From assembly GCA_964550345.1 (NCBI GenBank), contig CAZJYZ010000004.1, positions 35,476 through 99,475 on the forward strand: a stretch of 64,000 bases of DNA, in the 5' to 3' direction. The notes under the pieces are model-generated. The model was not told the DNA's origin, made no database searches, and saw nothing but the letters and a program-made list of their open reading frames with translations. The DNA is from JAAEUB01 sp964550345. Its GTDB lineage: Bacteria; Pseudomonadota; Alphaproteobacteria; Rhodobacterales; Rhodobacteraceae. This document shows positions 1 to 8,802 of this stretch, piece by piece (position 1 is the first letter of the stretch; every line of letters begins with the position of its first letter). The translations under genes and the position numbers were made by a program.

Positions 1-476
1 TTTTAATGCCCTTTTTAGAGTGTGAAAATGGATTGCGCCTTATCTTAACGAAAAGAGCCGCGCATCTTCGCCACCACCCCGGTCAGATTGCGTTTCCCGG
101 TGGAAAAGTTGACCCGGAGGATGACGGGCCAAGGGCGGCAGCTTTGCGTGAGGCAGAAGAAGAAATTGGCCTTGTGCGAAACAAAGTTGAAGTATTGGGT
201 GAGATGCCCTGCCACGAAACTGTAACCGGCTTTTCCATTCAGCCGGTGCTTGGTCTGATTACTGGCGAGTTTACGCCCCGGCCGGAAGTTGGCGAAGTGG
301 ATGAAATTTTTTCGGTGCCGTTTGATTTTCTGGCAGATCCGGCAAGATATCAGATCGAATCACGCATTTGGCGGGGTGAGCGGCGGTATTTCTACACGAT
401 CCCGTATGGACCCTATTATATCTGGGGCGCGACAGCCCGGATACTACGAGCCCTGGCAGGAGGGATTGCAGGGTGA
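1..476 (+). CDS. Nudix hydrolase, CoA pyrophosphatase-like (5' partial)
   Basis: The reading frame is open to the left window edge, so the N-terminus is missing; the ATG at 6 is internal. The stretch HLRHHPGQIAFPGGK followed by REAEEEIG is the Nudix box together with the signature typical of the CoA/acyl-CoA pyrophosphatase (NudL/YeaB-like) branch. These enzymes cleave CoA derivatives to acyl-phosphopantetheine and 3',5'-ADP using Mg2+ held by the box glutamates, which are all present. The stop overlaps the GTG start of the CCA-adding gene, so the two are translationally coupled, a common order in Rhodobacterales. Substrate is inferred from family only. Confidence 0.85.
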   Translation, partial: LMPFLECENGLRLILTKRAAHLRHHPGQIAFPGGKVDPEDDGPRAAALREAEEEIGLVRNKVEVLGEMPCHETVTGFSIQPVLGLITGEFTPRPEVGEVDEIFSVPFDFLADPARYQIESRIWRGERRYFYTIPYGPYYIWGATARILRALAGGIAG

Positions 477-1627
477 AACGCATTACTTCTGAATGGCTGA
501 AGGACCCAAAAGCACAGGCTGTTTGTACCGTCCTGAACAGCGCTGGGTATCAGGCCTATTTTGTCGGAGGATGTGTACGCAACGATTTACTGGGTGCCGC
601 GATCTCCGATATTGATCTGGCCACGGATGCCCGTCCGCAAATGGTGATGGAACTGGCTGAAAAGGCTGGCCTGCATGCGGTGCCTACCGGGGTTGAACAT
701 GGAACCGTGACGATCGTGTCAGACGGGCTGGTTTGTGAGGTCACCACTTTTCGAAAAGACATCGAGACTGACGGGCGTCGTGCCGTCGTGCATTTTTCGG
801 AAGCAATCGAGGATGACGCCAAGCGGCGTGATTTCACCATGAACGCCCTTTACGCCAATGCAGCGGGGGAGGTTCTGGATCCGCTGAACGGGTTGCCGGA
901 CCTGATCAAACGTCGGGTGCGTTTCATTGAAAACGCCGATGAACGCATACGCGAAGATTATCTGCGCATTCTTCGTTTTTTCAGATTTCATGCCTGGTAC
1001 GGTGACCCAGATGCCGGGCTGGATGCGGAGGGTTTGGCGGCAGTTGCGGCAAATCAGGCAGGATTAGAGACTTTATCGCGCGAACGCATTGGGCACGAGA
1101 TGTTGAAATTACTGGCCGCACCGGATCCGGCACCGGCAATGGCGAGCATGCAACAGGTGGGGGTTCTTGCCCATATACTGCCCGGCACAAATGCCTCGGC
1201 CTTGCCGCTTTTGGTGCATATTGAAGGTCAGACTGATATGCGCCCGGACGCCGTGCGCCGGCTGGCAAGTCTGGGAAATGTCACCGGGTTTGGTAAAAGC
1301 CTGCGCTTGTCACGCAAGGATACGCGGCGCGTTGAAGCTTTGGTCAGGGCGGTTGAAAGCACGGCTACCGCCAGCGAGCTGGCTTATAGAAACGATGCAG
1401 ATTTCGCGCGCGACGTCATGGTGCTGCGTGCTGTTCTTTTTGAGACGCATTTGCCGCAAGATCTTGAGCAAGAGCTGATCTTTGGTGCAGAGGCTGTTTT
1501 TCCGATCAAGGCAAAGGATTTGGCAGGAGAGTACGAAGGTGTCGCGCTGGGCAATCGGCTGAAAGAGCTGGAGGCGCGCTGGATCGCGTCCGGTTTCTCG
1601 CTTTCCCGTAAGGAGCTTTTGACGTGA
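473..1627 (+). CDS. CCA tRNA nucleotidyltransferase / poly(A) polymerase family
   Basis: The 384-residue protein is a class II nucleotidyltransferase that adds or repairs the 3' CCA of tRNA. The head domain is clear: VGGCVRNDLLG at about residues 31-41, then the catalytic DID at about 46-48. The conserved RRDFTMNALY and the RILRFFRF segment (about 165-173) for nucleotide recognition follow. The start is GTG at 473, overlapping the preceding Nudix stop, and the stop overlaps the next gene. Poly(A) polymerase activity cannot be excluded from sequence, but as the only candidate seen here the CCA role is more likely. Confidence 0.9.
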   Translation: MKRITSEWLKDPKAQAVCTVLNSAGYQAYFVGGCVRNDLLGAAISDIDLATDARPQMVMELAEKAGLHAVPTGVEHGTVTIVSDGLVCEVTTFRKDIETDGRRAVVHFSEAIEDDAKRRDFTMNALYANAAGEVLDPLNGLPDLIKRRVRFIENADERIREDYLRILRFFRFHAWYGDPDAGLDAEGLAAVAANQAGLETLSRERIGHEMLKLLAAPDPAPAMASMQQVGVLAHILPGTNASALPLLVHIEGQTDMRPDAVRRLASLGNVTGFGKSLRLSRKDTRRVEALVRAVESTATASELAYRNDADFARDVMVLRAVLFETHLPQDLEQELIFGAEAVFPIKAKDLAGEYEGVALGNRLKELEARWIASGFSLSRKELLT

Positions 1628-2847
1628 AAACCGTCACGATTGAAAGGTTGGGCCATCAGGGTGACGGTATTGCCGCAGGTCCGGTTTTTGTGCCACGCAC
1701 CTTGCCCGGCGAGGTCGTGGCGGGTGCGGTTGAAGGTGATCGGATGATCGCGCCGAAAATCGTGACCCCGGTTCCTGAAAGGGTGCGGCCAGCCTGCAGG
1801 CATTACAAAAACTGCGGTGGATGCGCGCTACAACATGCCAGCGATGCTTTTGTGGAAAGCTGGAAGAAAGGCGTGGTGGAAACGGCCTTGCAGGCTCAGG
1901 GCTTGCCCGCACCTATACGTCAAATCCACACTTCGCCGCCCCATTCACGCAGGCGGGCAACGATTGCGGCACGTCGCGTAAAAAAGGGCGCACAGGCCGG
2001 GTTTTACGGTGCTCAAACGGATGTGATTTGTGAAATCGAAGACTGCCAGTTGCTGAGGCCAGAGCTGTTGCAGATGTTGCCGTTTGTGCGTGATCTGACC
2101 AGCATCGGCGCCTCTCGCAAGGGGCGGCTAGCGGTTACTCTGACGCTGCTTGATGCGGGTGTTGATGTCTCTGTCAAAGGCGGCAAGCCGATGACCGGCC
2201 CATTGTTCTCCGAACTTTCAGCGCTTTCCAGAGAAACCGACACTATTGCGCGCCTGTCATGGGAAGATGAAGTTGTGGCGGAGTTTTTTGCGCCAAAGCT
2301 TGGCTTGGGAAAAGCTGTGATCACCCCACCGCCGGGTGCCTTTCTTCAGGCAACCGTGGAGGGGCAGGCAGCACTTGAGGCCGCCGTTGCCGAGGCCATT
2401 GGCGGAGCAAAAAGTATTGCGGATCTTTTCGCCGGTTGTGGAACTTTTGCATTGCCCCTTGCCGAACAGGCCAAGGTACATGCGGTTGAGGCATCCGAGG
2501 ATATGATGGCGTCATTACTGGCAGGCTGGCGCGGAGCGGTCGGGCTGAAACCTGTTAGTATTGAGGCCCGAGACCTTTTTCAAAGGCCTCTTTTACCAGA
2601 TGAGTTAAACGATTTTGACGCGATTGTGATCGACCCACCGCGTGCCGGAGCTGAAGCGCAGGCCAATCAGGTGGCAAGCTCGAAGGTTCCTGTCATTGCC
2701 ATGGTTTCGTGCAATCCGGTGACCTTCGCGCGCGATACAAAGGTGCTGACGCAGGCCGGCTTTTCAATAGATTGGGTCGATGTGGTTGATCAGTTTCGGT
2801 GGTCACCACATGTTGAGATTGTCGCGCGCCTCACCCGAAGCGCGTAA
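1624..2847 (+). CDS. RlmD/RumA-type class I SAM-dependent RNA m5U methyltransferase
   Basis: The 407-residue protein has a TRAM-like beta-rich N-terminus (about 1-55). A Cys cluster, CRHYKNCGGC near residue 60 plus a later EDCQ near 140, matches the [4Fe-4S] site of this family. The Rossmann SAM motif is DLFAGCG near 267. The catalytic region has DPPRAG near 338 and the nucleophile motif SCNP near 362. The family methylates C5 of uridine in rRNA or tRNA; which RNA is targeted here is not decidable. The GTG start overlaps the CCA gene stop by three bases, so the three genes at 1-2847 form one operon. Confidence 0.88.
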   Translation: MKTVTIERLGHQGDGIAAGPVFVPRTLPGEVVAGAVEGDRMIAPKIVTPVPERVRPACRHYKNCGGCALQHASDAFVESWKKGVVETALQAQGLPAPIRQIHTSPPHSRRRATIAARRVKKGAQAGFYGAQTDVICEIEDCQLLRPELLQMLPFVRDLTSIGASRKGRLAVTLTLLDAGVDVSVKGGKPMTGPLFSELSALSRETDTIARLSWEDEVVAEFFAPKLGLGKAVITPPPGAFLQATVEGQAALEAAVAEAIGGAKSIADLFAGCGTFALPLAEQAKVHAVEASEDMMASLLAGWRGAVGLKPVSIEARDLFQRPLLPDELNDFDAIVIDPPRAGAEAQANQVASSKVPVIAMVSCNPVTFARDTKVLTQAGFSIDWVDVVDQFRWSPHVEIVARLTRSA

Positions 2848-2907
2848 TCCCGGGCTTTTAATAATGCACCAAAAACTATATTATCACGGGTAAAACGCGA
2901 GGCAAAA

Positions 2908-3399
2908 ATGCGGTTTATTCTGTCACTGGTGCTTTTGGCTGGTTTGCTGGCTTTTTCCGGATGCTCAAAATTCAAGACTTATAATGGGCCGGAAGTTACC
3001 CAGATTATTATAATGAAGTCGGATAGACGCATGTATCTTATGCATGGCAATAAAGTGCTCAAAAGTTATGATATCGACCTTGGTTTTACGCCGGACGGGC
3101 ATAAAGAGATTGAGGGAGATGGGCGCACTCCGGAGGGGCGCTACTTTATCGACCGGCGCAACCCTGACAGTCTTTTTCATCTGTCCTTAGGCATTTCCTA
3201 TCCGAACAATGCAGACAGGGCCCACGCTGCCTCGCTCGGGAAACAACCGGGTGGCGATATCTTTATTCATGGGGCCAGACGGCCGATGGATCCGCGCGGA
3301 GCGGATTGGACAGCTGGTTGTATTTCGGTCAGTAACCGCGAAATGGAACGGATTTACTCAATGGTCCAACGAGGCACAGTCATAGATATTTACCCGTAA
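2908..3399 (+). CDS. L,D-transpeptidase (YkuD) lipoprotein
   Basis: The 163-residue protein begins with a lipoprotein signal ending LLAFSGC (Cys 19), so it should be anchored in the membrane facing the periplasm. The YkuD catalytic signature is complete: FIHG with its His near 122, then DWTAGCISVSN with the nucleophile Cys near 138. These enzymes make 3-3 peptidoglycan cross-links or attach proteins to peptidoglycan, but short single-domain forms may have other roles. It converges with the CAP-domain lipoprotein gene one base away, leaving no room for a separate terminator. Confidence 0.88.
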   Translation: MRFILSLVLLAGLLAFSGCSKFKTYNGPEVTQIIIMKSDRRMYLMHGNKVLKSYDIDLGFTPDGHKEIEGDGRTPEGRYFIDRRNPDSLFHLSLGISYPNNADRAHAASLGKQPGGDIFIHGARRPMDPRGADWTAGCISVSNREMERIYSMVQRGTVIDIYP

Positions 3400-3400
3400 G

Positions 3401-3925
3401 CTACAGGTGGGGCTCGCCCCCTAATATCAGTGTCCACCAGATTTTGCCGGAAGATTCCTGAAACCAGGCGAAACCCATATCAGTTGCGTTCCTGTCAAGA
3501 ATCACGTCGCGCGTACCCTTCTCTTCCATCCAGGCAGCCAGAGTTTCCAGCTCGGTCTCGTAGGTTTCCGAGATGTTTTCACCTAACATGGTCTTGGTGT
3601 ATCCGCTTCGTACCACCCGATCCAGCGGCGAAGATCCGTCAGAACCGAAATGCCAGGGTCGGTTCTGACGGGACATGTCGCGCGAATGGGTCTCGGCTGC
3701 GGCATTAAGTTGCGCATTCATCTGAACCGGGCCTGCTCCAGCGGCCTGGCGCAAAGCGTTAACCGAATCAAGCATACGAAAAACCACCTTGTTCGAGTCA
3801 CGCGCAGTAATCCGATAGACTTGCGGCAAAGGTTTGCCATCCGGCCCCAGTTGCGGAGGCTGCGTGGATTCACAAGCGGTCAGTAATAACGCGATAATAG
3901 GGAAGATAAAAAAGTAGCGTTTCAT
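3401..3925 (-). CDS. CAP (SCP/PR-1-like) domain lipoprotein
   Basis: The 174-residue protein starts with a lipoprotein signal (LLLTAC, Cys near 18). A CAP domain follows, recognisable by the LNAAAETHSRDMSRQN segment carrying the usual His, LGENI in the middle, and a C-terminal GFAWFQ...WWTLILGG strand pair. Bacterial CAP proteins are secreted, with poorly defined roles such as lipid or cell wall binding. It sits between two L,D-transpeptidase genes, which hints at an envelope function. The start follows a purine-rich leader and opens a 160-base divergent intergenic region. Confidence 0.82.
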   Translation of the reverse strand: MKRYFFIFPIIALLLTACESTQPPQLGPDGKPLPQVYRITARDSNKVVFRMLDSVNALRQAAGAGPVQMNAQLNAAAETHSRDMSRQNRPWHFGSDGSSPLDRVVRSGYTKTMLGENISETYETELETLAAWMEEKGTRDVILDRNATDMGFAWFQESSGKIWWTLILGGEPHL

Positions 3926-4022
3926 AGTCGGTCCTGCATTATTGGTTAACCCCCACTACAGTGAGAAGGCTTAACTGGCAAACCAATGTTGGCGGTACTC
4001 GGCCAGCTGACGCTTGTTTGAT

Positions 4023-4051
4023 TTGCGACTGAGGCATTCTGGTCATATATA
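4023..4051 (+). promoter_or_regulatory. Sigma70-type promoter for the Tat-exported L,D-transpeptidase
   Basis: TTGCGA (4023-4028) and TATATA (4046-4051) are separated by 17 bases, an ideal spacing, 36 bases before the ATG at 4087. It is the only good match in the divergent intergenic region on this strand. It is a consensus match only, with no experimental support. Confidence 0.5.
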
Positions 4052-4086
4052 CTGCGTATCGTAATCACCGAAATATAGGTAATGGA

Positions 4087-4692
4087 ATGTCCGAATTTAA
4101 GAAACCAAAACTAAGCCGTCGCAAGTTTCTAGGAACGACGGTAGCGGCTGCAGCGGGCGGTTTGGTAACTCCCGCGCTTGCGCAGACCGAAGGTACGACG
4201 GAAATTGAGGACGAAATTACCGAAGTAGTACGCCGAAATATCTCCAGTTTTCGTTCACTCAACTGGAGGCCATATTTCAGCAACCTGAGAAAAGGCGCGA
4301 TACTGGTTGATACAACTTCACGCGCTTTGCATTATTGGTCGGCTGACGAGTCAATTTACAGATTGTACCCAACGTCGGTGCCACTGACCGAAGACCTTAC
4401 ACGCAGAGGTCGAACCAGCATAATTCGCAAAGTTGAAGGCCCAAGCTGGAGCCCTACCCCGGCAATGCGTATTCGCAACCCGGAATGGCCCCCATATATA
4501 CCTCCGGGACCGGATAACCCCTTGGGAACGCACGCACTTTACCTGTCTTGGAAGTATTACCGAATACATGGCACGCATGACACTCGCAAAATTGGGCGGC
4601 GTTCTTCAAATGGTTGTATTGGGCTTTACAATGAACACATTGCCGAATTGTTTGATCTGGCAAAAACCGGAACACAGGTGTTGCTGATTTGA
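4087..4692 (+). CDS. Tat-exported L,D-transpeptidase (YkuD)
   Basis: The 201-residue protein has a twin-arginine leader (SRRKFLGTT at about 10-18, hydrophobic stretch, then ALAQ), so it is probably exported folded. The YkuD core ends in GTHDTRKIGRRSSNGCIGLYN, with the catalytic Cys near 177 and the preceding HG near the expected place. The family forms 3-3 cross-links in peptidoglycan or anchors proteins. It is a distant paralogue of the lipoprotein L,D-transpeptidase at 2908, not a recent duplicate. The region is more AT-rich than its neighbours. A good promoter lies directly upstream. Confidence 0.9.
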   Translation: MSEFKKPKLSRRKFLGTTVAAAAGGLVTPALAQTEGTTEIEDEITEVVRRNISSFRSLNWRPYFSNLRKGAILVDTTSRALHYWSADESIYRLYPTSVPLTEDLTRRGRTSIIRKVEGPSWSPTPAMRIRNPEWPPYIPPGPDNPLGTHALYLSWKYYRIHGTHDTRKIGRRSSNGCIGLYNEHIAELFDLAKTGTQVLLI

Positions 4693-4812
4693 CAACACGC
4701 TGAATTAAACTGCATTTCGAGTTTGTATGGACAGGAAGAAAGTGTTTTCTGGCCCGGTAAGGTATGAACTGTCCACACGTTGGTTACGGTGGATTTGAAC
4801 TAGGAGACTAAG

Positions 4813-5004
4813 ATGAAAAAACTTGCACTTGCCGCTGTGGTGGCTTCCGTAGGAACGGCCACTTTTGCTGGCGCACCTGACGCACCGTATATTGAACCAG
4901 AAATCATCATCGAAGAAGCAGGCTCCAGCTCTGCAGCTGGAATTCTGGTTCCGGTCTTCCTGTTGCTTGTTCTTGCTGCAGCAATGGCGCACAATCCAGC
5001 CTAA
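4813..5004 (+). CDS. Small exported/membrane protein of unknown function
   Basis: The 63-residue product has a signal peptide (MKKLALAAVVASVGTATFAG) and a short acidic, proline-containing middle (IEPEIIIEE). A SSSAAG turn leads into a C-terminal hydrophobic segment (ILVPVFLLLVLAAAMA). RBS AGGAGA lies eight bases before the ATG, and a strong terminator follows 22 bases after the stop, so it is a self-contained gene. Small ORFs of this SSxxG-VP-LLL-AAA pattern recur in Rhodobacterales, where they are annotated only as hypothetical. No function can be assigned. Confidence 0.7.
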   Translation: MKKLALAAVVASVGTATFAGAPDAPYIEPEIIIEEAGSSSAAGILVPVFLLLVLAAAMAHNPA

Positions 5005-5025
5005 GTTTCGACATAGGCAAAAGAA

Positions 5026-5055
5026 AAACCCCGCCAACTCGGCGGGGTTTTTTTT
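5026..5055. terminator. Bidirectional rho-independent terminator
   Basis: Stem AAACCCCGCC / GGCGGGGTTT (10 bp) with loop AACTC, followed by eight T on the plus strand. On the minus strand it ends in TTTTTC. It can serve both the small membrane protein gene and the convergent trxA. Confidence 0.9.
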
Positions 5056-5070
5056 GTTTTGCTTGCTGAT

Positions 5071-5391
5071 TTAGATTGTTTCGTTAATCCAGGCCTGCAA
5101 GGTTGCTTTTGGTGCAGCGCCGACTTTGTTCGACACAACTTCACCATCCTTGAACATGAATAGTGTCGGGATACCCCGAACACCCATCTGCGCGGGTGAG
5201 TTCGGGTTTTCATCAACGTTAACCTTGGCAATTTTGATCTTGCCTTCAAATTCGACGGCCAGCTCTTCCAAGGCAGGCCCGATTTGTTTGCATGGACCGC
5301 ACCATTCGGCCCAGAAATCGACGATAACAGGTATGTCCGAATTGCGGACTTCTTCTTCAAAGGTGGCATCAGTAACAGCGATAGTAGCCAT
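5071..5391 (-). CDS. trxA: Thioredoxin
   Basis: The 106-residue protein is a single thioredoxin domain with the active site FWAEWCGPC (Cys 31 and 34) and the cis-Pro loop GIPTLFMFKDGE. It is a cytosolic disulfide reductant kept reduced by thioredoxin reductase. Length and motif are those of classic TrxA. It is the last gene of a minus-strand series running from the PAS protein through addB and addA, 57 bases after addA, as is common in Rhodobacterales. The shared terminator at 5026-5055 closes the unit. Confidence 0.96.
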   Translation of the reverse strand: MATIAVTDATFEEEVRNSDIPVIVDFWAEWCGPCKQIGPALEELAVEFEGKIKIAKVNVDENPNSPAQMGVRGIPTLFMFKDGEVVSNKVGAAPKATLQAWINETI

Positions 5392-5448
5392 GAGTTTGCT
5401 CCTTGGCGTTTCAAGTTGAAGCGAAAGTAGGAACCCCGGCTGTGATCG

Positions 5449-8400
5449 TCAAGATGCAGGGAGCGCAGCAATTGCCAACTCGGCTGGTATTGGCATCAAT
5501 TCCGCGTTTTCCGTCCATAAAATCTCGCATTCCACATTGGTTTTAGGGAAAACGTGCTCCAGCGCCTGAATATAGGCCCCCATCTGGCGCAGGATTCCAT
5601 CGGGGATGTCAGCCGCGTGCTGGGGAACAACAGCGTTCGTTTTAAAATCTATCACCACAACTTTTTCATCAGAAATGATCAACCGGTCTATAACGCCTTG
5701 AACCTTGACGCCGCCCAACGCCGGTAGAAAGGCGGTGATGTCGACTTCGGCAAGTGTATCTGCAGTAAACATGTGGGCGAGAGAGGGGTTTTTGAGTAAA
5801 TTCGTGACCTCTTTGCACAGGGCACCAGCCTCTTCTCCGGTGGCCATAAGGTCACCTTTCTCCAAAAGGGTTGCGCAGAGACCCGGCCATTTTTCTTCTG
5901 CCACGCCGGGAAGAACTTCCAGCAACAGGTGTATTTGCAGCCCGCGGCGTTTAGCGGCTTCTGTGCTAAGACCGACGCCGGTACCGGCCAGGACCTTTGT
6001 ACCCCCTAAGTCGGACGGATTAACGGGTTCAGGTTTCGCGTCCGGCGTGGAAACAGGGCTGGTAACCCAATCGGGAAGTGTTATTTTGTCCGACCCTGCT
6101 GAATGTGTGCGTCCTTTGTCTGATTCTGCCCACTTGCCGGTTTCGTAACGGTATCCTTCGCCCAATGGCATGGGGGCTGAAGTGGCACCCACCTCTTCCA
6201 TTCCTTGTGCCAAAATATTGTACCAGCTTTCCGGGCCAGTCCCGACATCACCAGCCGCCGCTACGATCAACCAGTTCTCCGCCCGCGTGGTTGCGACATA
6301 TAACAGCCGGGACAATTCCTGTTCCTCAGCGGCTCTGAGGGCATCCATGGCCCCTTCAAGATCCGGAGGCATTTCATCGGATAAAGGTTTCCAAACCAAG
6401 GCACCATTCTCCGGCTCTATCAGTTCAGGAGTCGGGCCTGATCGGGTCTTGGCGGTGTCTGGCAGGATCACGATGGGTGCTTCCAACCCCTTTGCGCCAT
6501 GAATGGTCATCACCCTGATCTGGTCGCTTGCATTGTCAACCTGACGCTTGACTTCGACCTCCATCACATCCAGCCATTCCAGAAACCCCGTCAGGCTGGG
6601 TGTCAGAGTGTTTTCAAAAGTGAGCGATTGACTAAGTAGCGCATCAATACCGTCTTCCGCTTCATTCCCCAAGCGCGCCAGCAGATTTGAGCGCCCCCGA
6701 AACCTGGTCAGGATACGTTCCAACAATTCATATGGCCGCAAAAAATCGGCGTCATTTCGAAGGCTGGTAAGCATCTCTACGCATTCCGGGTAGGTTTGTG
6801 CCTTATCCCGAAGAGCCGTCCAGAGATACTGGTCGTTCGGGCGATCATGGGCAATATCAAAAAGCGCCCCTTCTGATAAACCGAACAGCGGGGATCGGAG
6901 TGCTGCGGCCAGCGACAAGTCATCCTCGGGCGTGGCCAGAAAACGCAAAAGTGCGGTCAGATCTTTCACGGCAAGTTCGGCACCGATCCGCATTCGGTCC
7001 GCGCCGGCAATGGGTACGCCAAGTTCTTTACAAGCGCGAATAATTTCACTGAACAATTCGCCAGTACGTCTTCGCACAAGGATCAGAATATCGCCGGGTG
7101 TAACCGGTCGAAACGCTCCATCGCCGTCCACGAGGCTTTCTTCCGCAACCAGTCGCTTAACCTCTTCTGCAACAGAGCGCGCCAGTTTAATCATATGGGT
7201 TTGCGGCATATCGGCGTCACGAGTGTCAAACCAGTCACGGGTTTCCTTGTAACTAGTCTTCTCAATCACCGGCCAAAGATCGACGCGGCCGGGTTTTTGG
7301 TCAAAATAGGCGATATGATTAAACTCATGGCCTAGTCCGGGCCGATCGCGCAATGCGAAATCTGCCAGCCGTAAAATTGCCGGGGCGGATCGAAAGGAAT
7401 GCTCCAGCCGGCGGTTTTCAAGCCTTTTGCCAATCTCTGACAGGTGCCTGCCAAAGTGATCCTGCATGTTTTTAAAGGCAGCGGGTTCGGCTCCCTGAAA
7501 CGAATAGATCGATTGTTTTGGGTCACCGACAACAAACATTGTCCGGTCAACTTCGCGCGCACCTTTGCCGCTGGTAAACTCCTGCGCCAAAAGGCGGATC
7601 ACTTTCCACTGTGCCGGACTGGTATCCTGCGCCTCATCCACAAGGATGTGATCAATGCCTCCGTCCAACCGGTACAAAACCCAAGCGGCCAGCGAAGAGG
7701 AACCCAGAAGATCACCGGCTTTTTCAATCAGATCATCAAAATCAACCCAGCCACGCTGCATTTTTTGGGTCTCGTATTCCCTAAGAAATGGTCTGGCGAA
7801 TTGGTGCAGTACGTGGGTTTTTTGCGCGGAATAGAGACTAATACGAGGCAATCGAGCCGATTCAACACGTAGCATGAGCGCTTCGAGGTCCTGCATAAAG
7901 GGTGCTGCAGGTCCATTTTGCGTGGCTTTTGTGGGAAAGGATCCGATTTTTGCGGCGAATGGGCTTGCTGCTGTTCTGCCTGTCAGAAAGACTGACTCCA
8001 GGACTTTAAGATATTCTAATTTTGGTTCGGACCCAAGCGAGGCAAGTTTATCTGCTTGATTCTGATCCCTCACACTGCCTTGCCTGAGGGCTGGGACCAG
8101 GTCAGCTAACAATTTCATATCTGAACGATGCAAAACAGTCTCTAACAAGGCTGATTCATCAAATCCCGCCGCAATACCAAACTGCTCCCATATTCCCGCG
8201 CGGCCGACGTCATTTGCGAAAAAGTGACGTTTGGCGCAGATATCCTTTGTTAGGGTGCCAAAATCCTGACCAGAGTAAAATGCCGCCAAGTCAGCAAGGG
8301 CAGTCTTCCCTTCACCCATCGCCATAGCTTCGACAACTTCTTCCCGAAGAATTAGCTGTGCCCGGTCATCCATTTCCTTGAATTGAGGAGAAACGCCGGC

Positions 8401-8802
8401 CTCAAGTGAAAACCGCCGCAACAGGGCAGAGCAGAACGAGTGGATGGTCTGGATTTTCAACCCGCCGGGGGTTTCGATTGCGCGGGCAAACAGACGGCGC
8501 GCCGATGCAAGATCCTGACCCGGGTCCTCACCAAGCTTTAGCAGTTCTGCGCGCAATTGCGCGTCGCTTTTCATTGCCCAGTCACCGAGCAGTTTGAAAA
8601 GCCGGTTTTGCATCTCGTTTGCTGCGGCTTTGGTATAGGTCAGACACAGGATGTTCTGGGGGGAAACCCCCGACAATAAAAGCCGCGCCACCCGGTCAGT
8701 CAGGACCTTGGTTTTGCCCGACCCTGCATTTGCCGACAGCCAGGTGGAGGCCAATGGCTCAGAGGCTCGGTTTTGACTGAGTGTTGCCTTGTCCAGTTTC
8801 AT
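5449..8802 (-). CDS. addA: Double-strand break repair helicase AddA
   Basis: The 1117-residue protein is a UvrD-like superfamily 1 helicase with a C-terminal RecB-type nuclease, the AddA subunit of the alphaproteobacterial AddAB end-resection complex. Walker A is ANAGSGKT near residue 25 and Walker B is LVDEAQDT. VGDPKQSIYSFQGA is motif III, MTIHGAKGLE motif V, and the nuclease motif is VIDFKTN near the C-terminus. It processes double-strand ends for RecA loading, regulated by Chi-like sites. The start overlaps the addB stop (TGATG), implying translational coupling. Confidence 0.95.
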   Translation of the reverse strand: MKLDKATLSQNRASEPLASTWLSANAGSGKTKVLTDRVARLLLSGVSPQNILCLTYTKAAANEMQNRLFKLLGDWAMKSDAQLRAELLKLGEDPGQDLASARRLFARAIETPGGLKIQTIHSFCSALLRRFSLEAGVSPQFKEMDDRAQLILREEVVEAMAMGEGKTALADLAAFYSGQDFGTLTKDICAKRHFFANDVGRAGIWEQFGIAAGFDESALLETVLHRSDMKLLADLVPALRQGSVRDQNQADKLASLGSEPKLEYLKVLESVFLTGRTAASPFAAKIGSFPTKATQNGPAAPFMQDLEALMLRVESARLPRISLYSAQKTHVLHQFARPFLREYETQKMQRGWVDFDDLIEKAGDLLGSSSLAAWVLYRLDGGIDHILVDEAQDTSPAQWKVIRLLAQEFTSGKGAREVDRTMFVVGDPKQSIYSFQGAEPAAFKNMQDHFGRHLSEIGKRLENRRLEHSFRSAPAILRLADFALRDRPGLGHEFNHIAYFDQKPGRVDLWPVIEKTSYKETRDWFDTRDADMPQTHMIKLARSVAEEVKRLVAEESLVDGDGAFRPVTPGDILILVRRRTGELFSEIIRACKELGVPIAGADRMRIGAELAVKDLTALLRFLATPEDDLSLAAALRSPLFGLSEGALFDIAHDRPNDQYLWTALRDKAQTYPECVEMLTSLRNDADFLRPYELLERILTRFRGRSNLLARLGNEAEDGIDALLSQSLTFENTLTPSLTGFLEWLDVMEVEVKRQVDNASDQIRVMTIHGAKGLEAPIVILPDTAKTRSGPTPELIEPENGALVWKPLSDEMPPDLEGAMDALRAAEEQELSRLLYVATTRAENWLIVAAAGDVGTGPESWYNILAQGMEEVGATSAPMPLGEGYRYETGKWAESDKGRTHSAGSDKITLPDWVTSPVSTPDAKPEPVNPSDLGGTKVLAGTGVGLSTEAAKRRGLQIHLLLEVLPGVAEEKWPGLCATLLEKGDLMATGEEAGALCKEVTNLLKNPSLAHMFTADTLAEVDITAFLPALGGVKVQGVIDRLIISDEKVVVIDFKTNAVVPQHAADIPDGILRQMGAYIQALEHVFPKTNVECEILWTENAELMPIPAELAIAALPAS

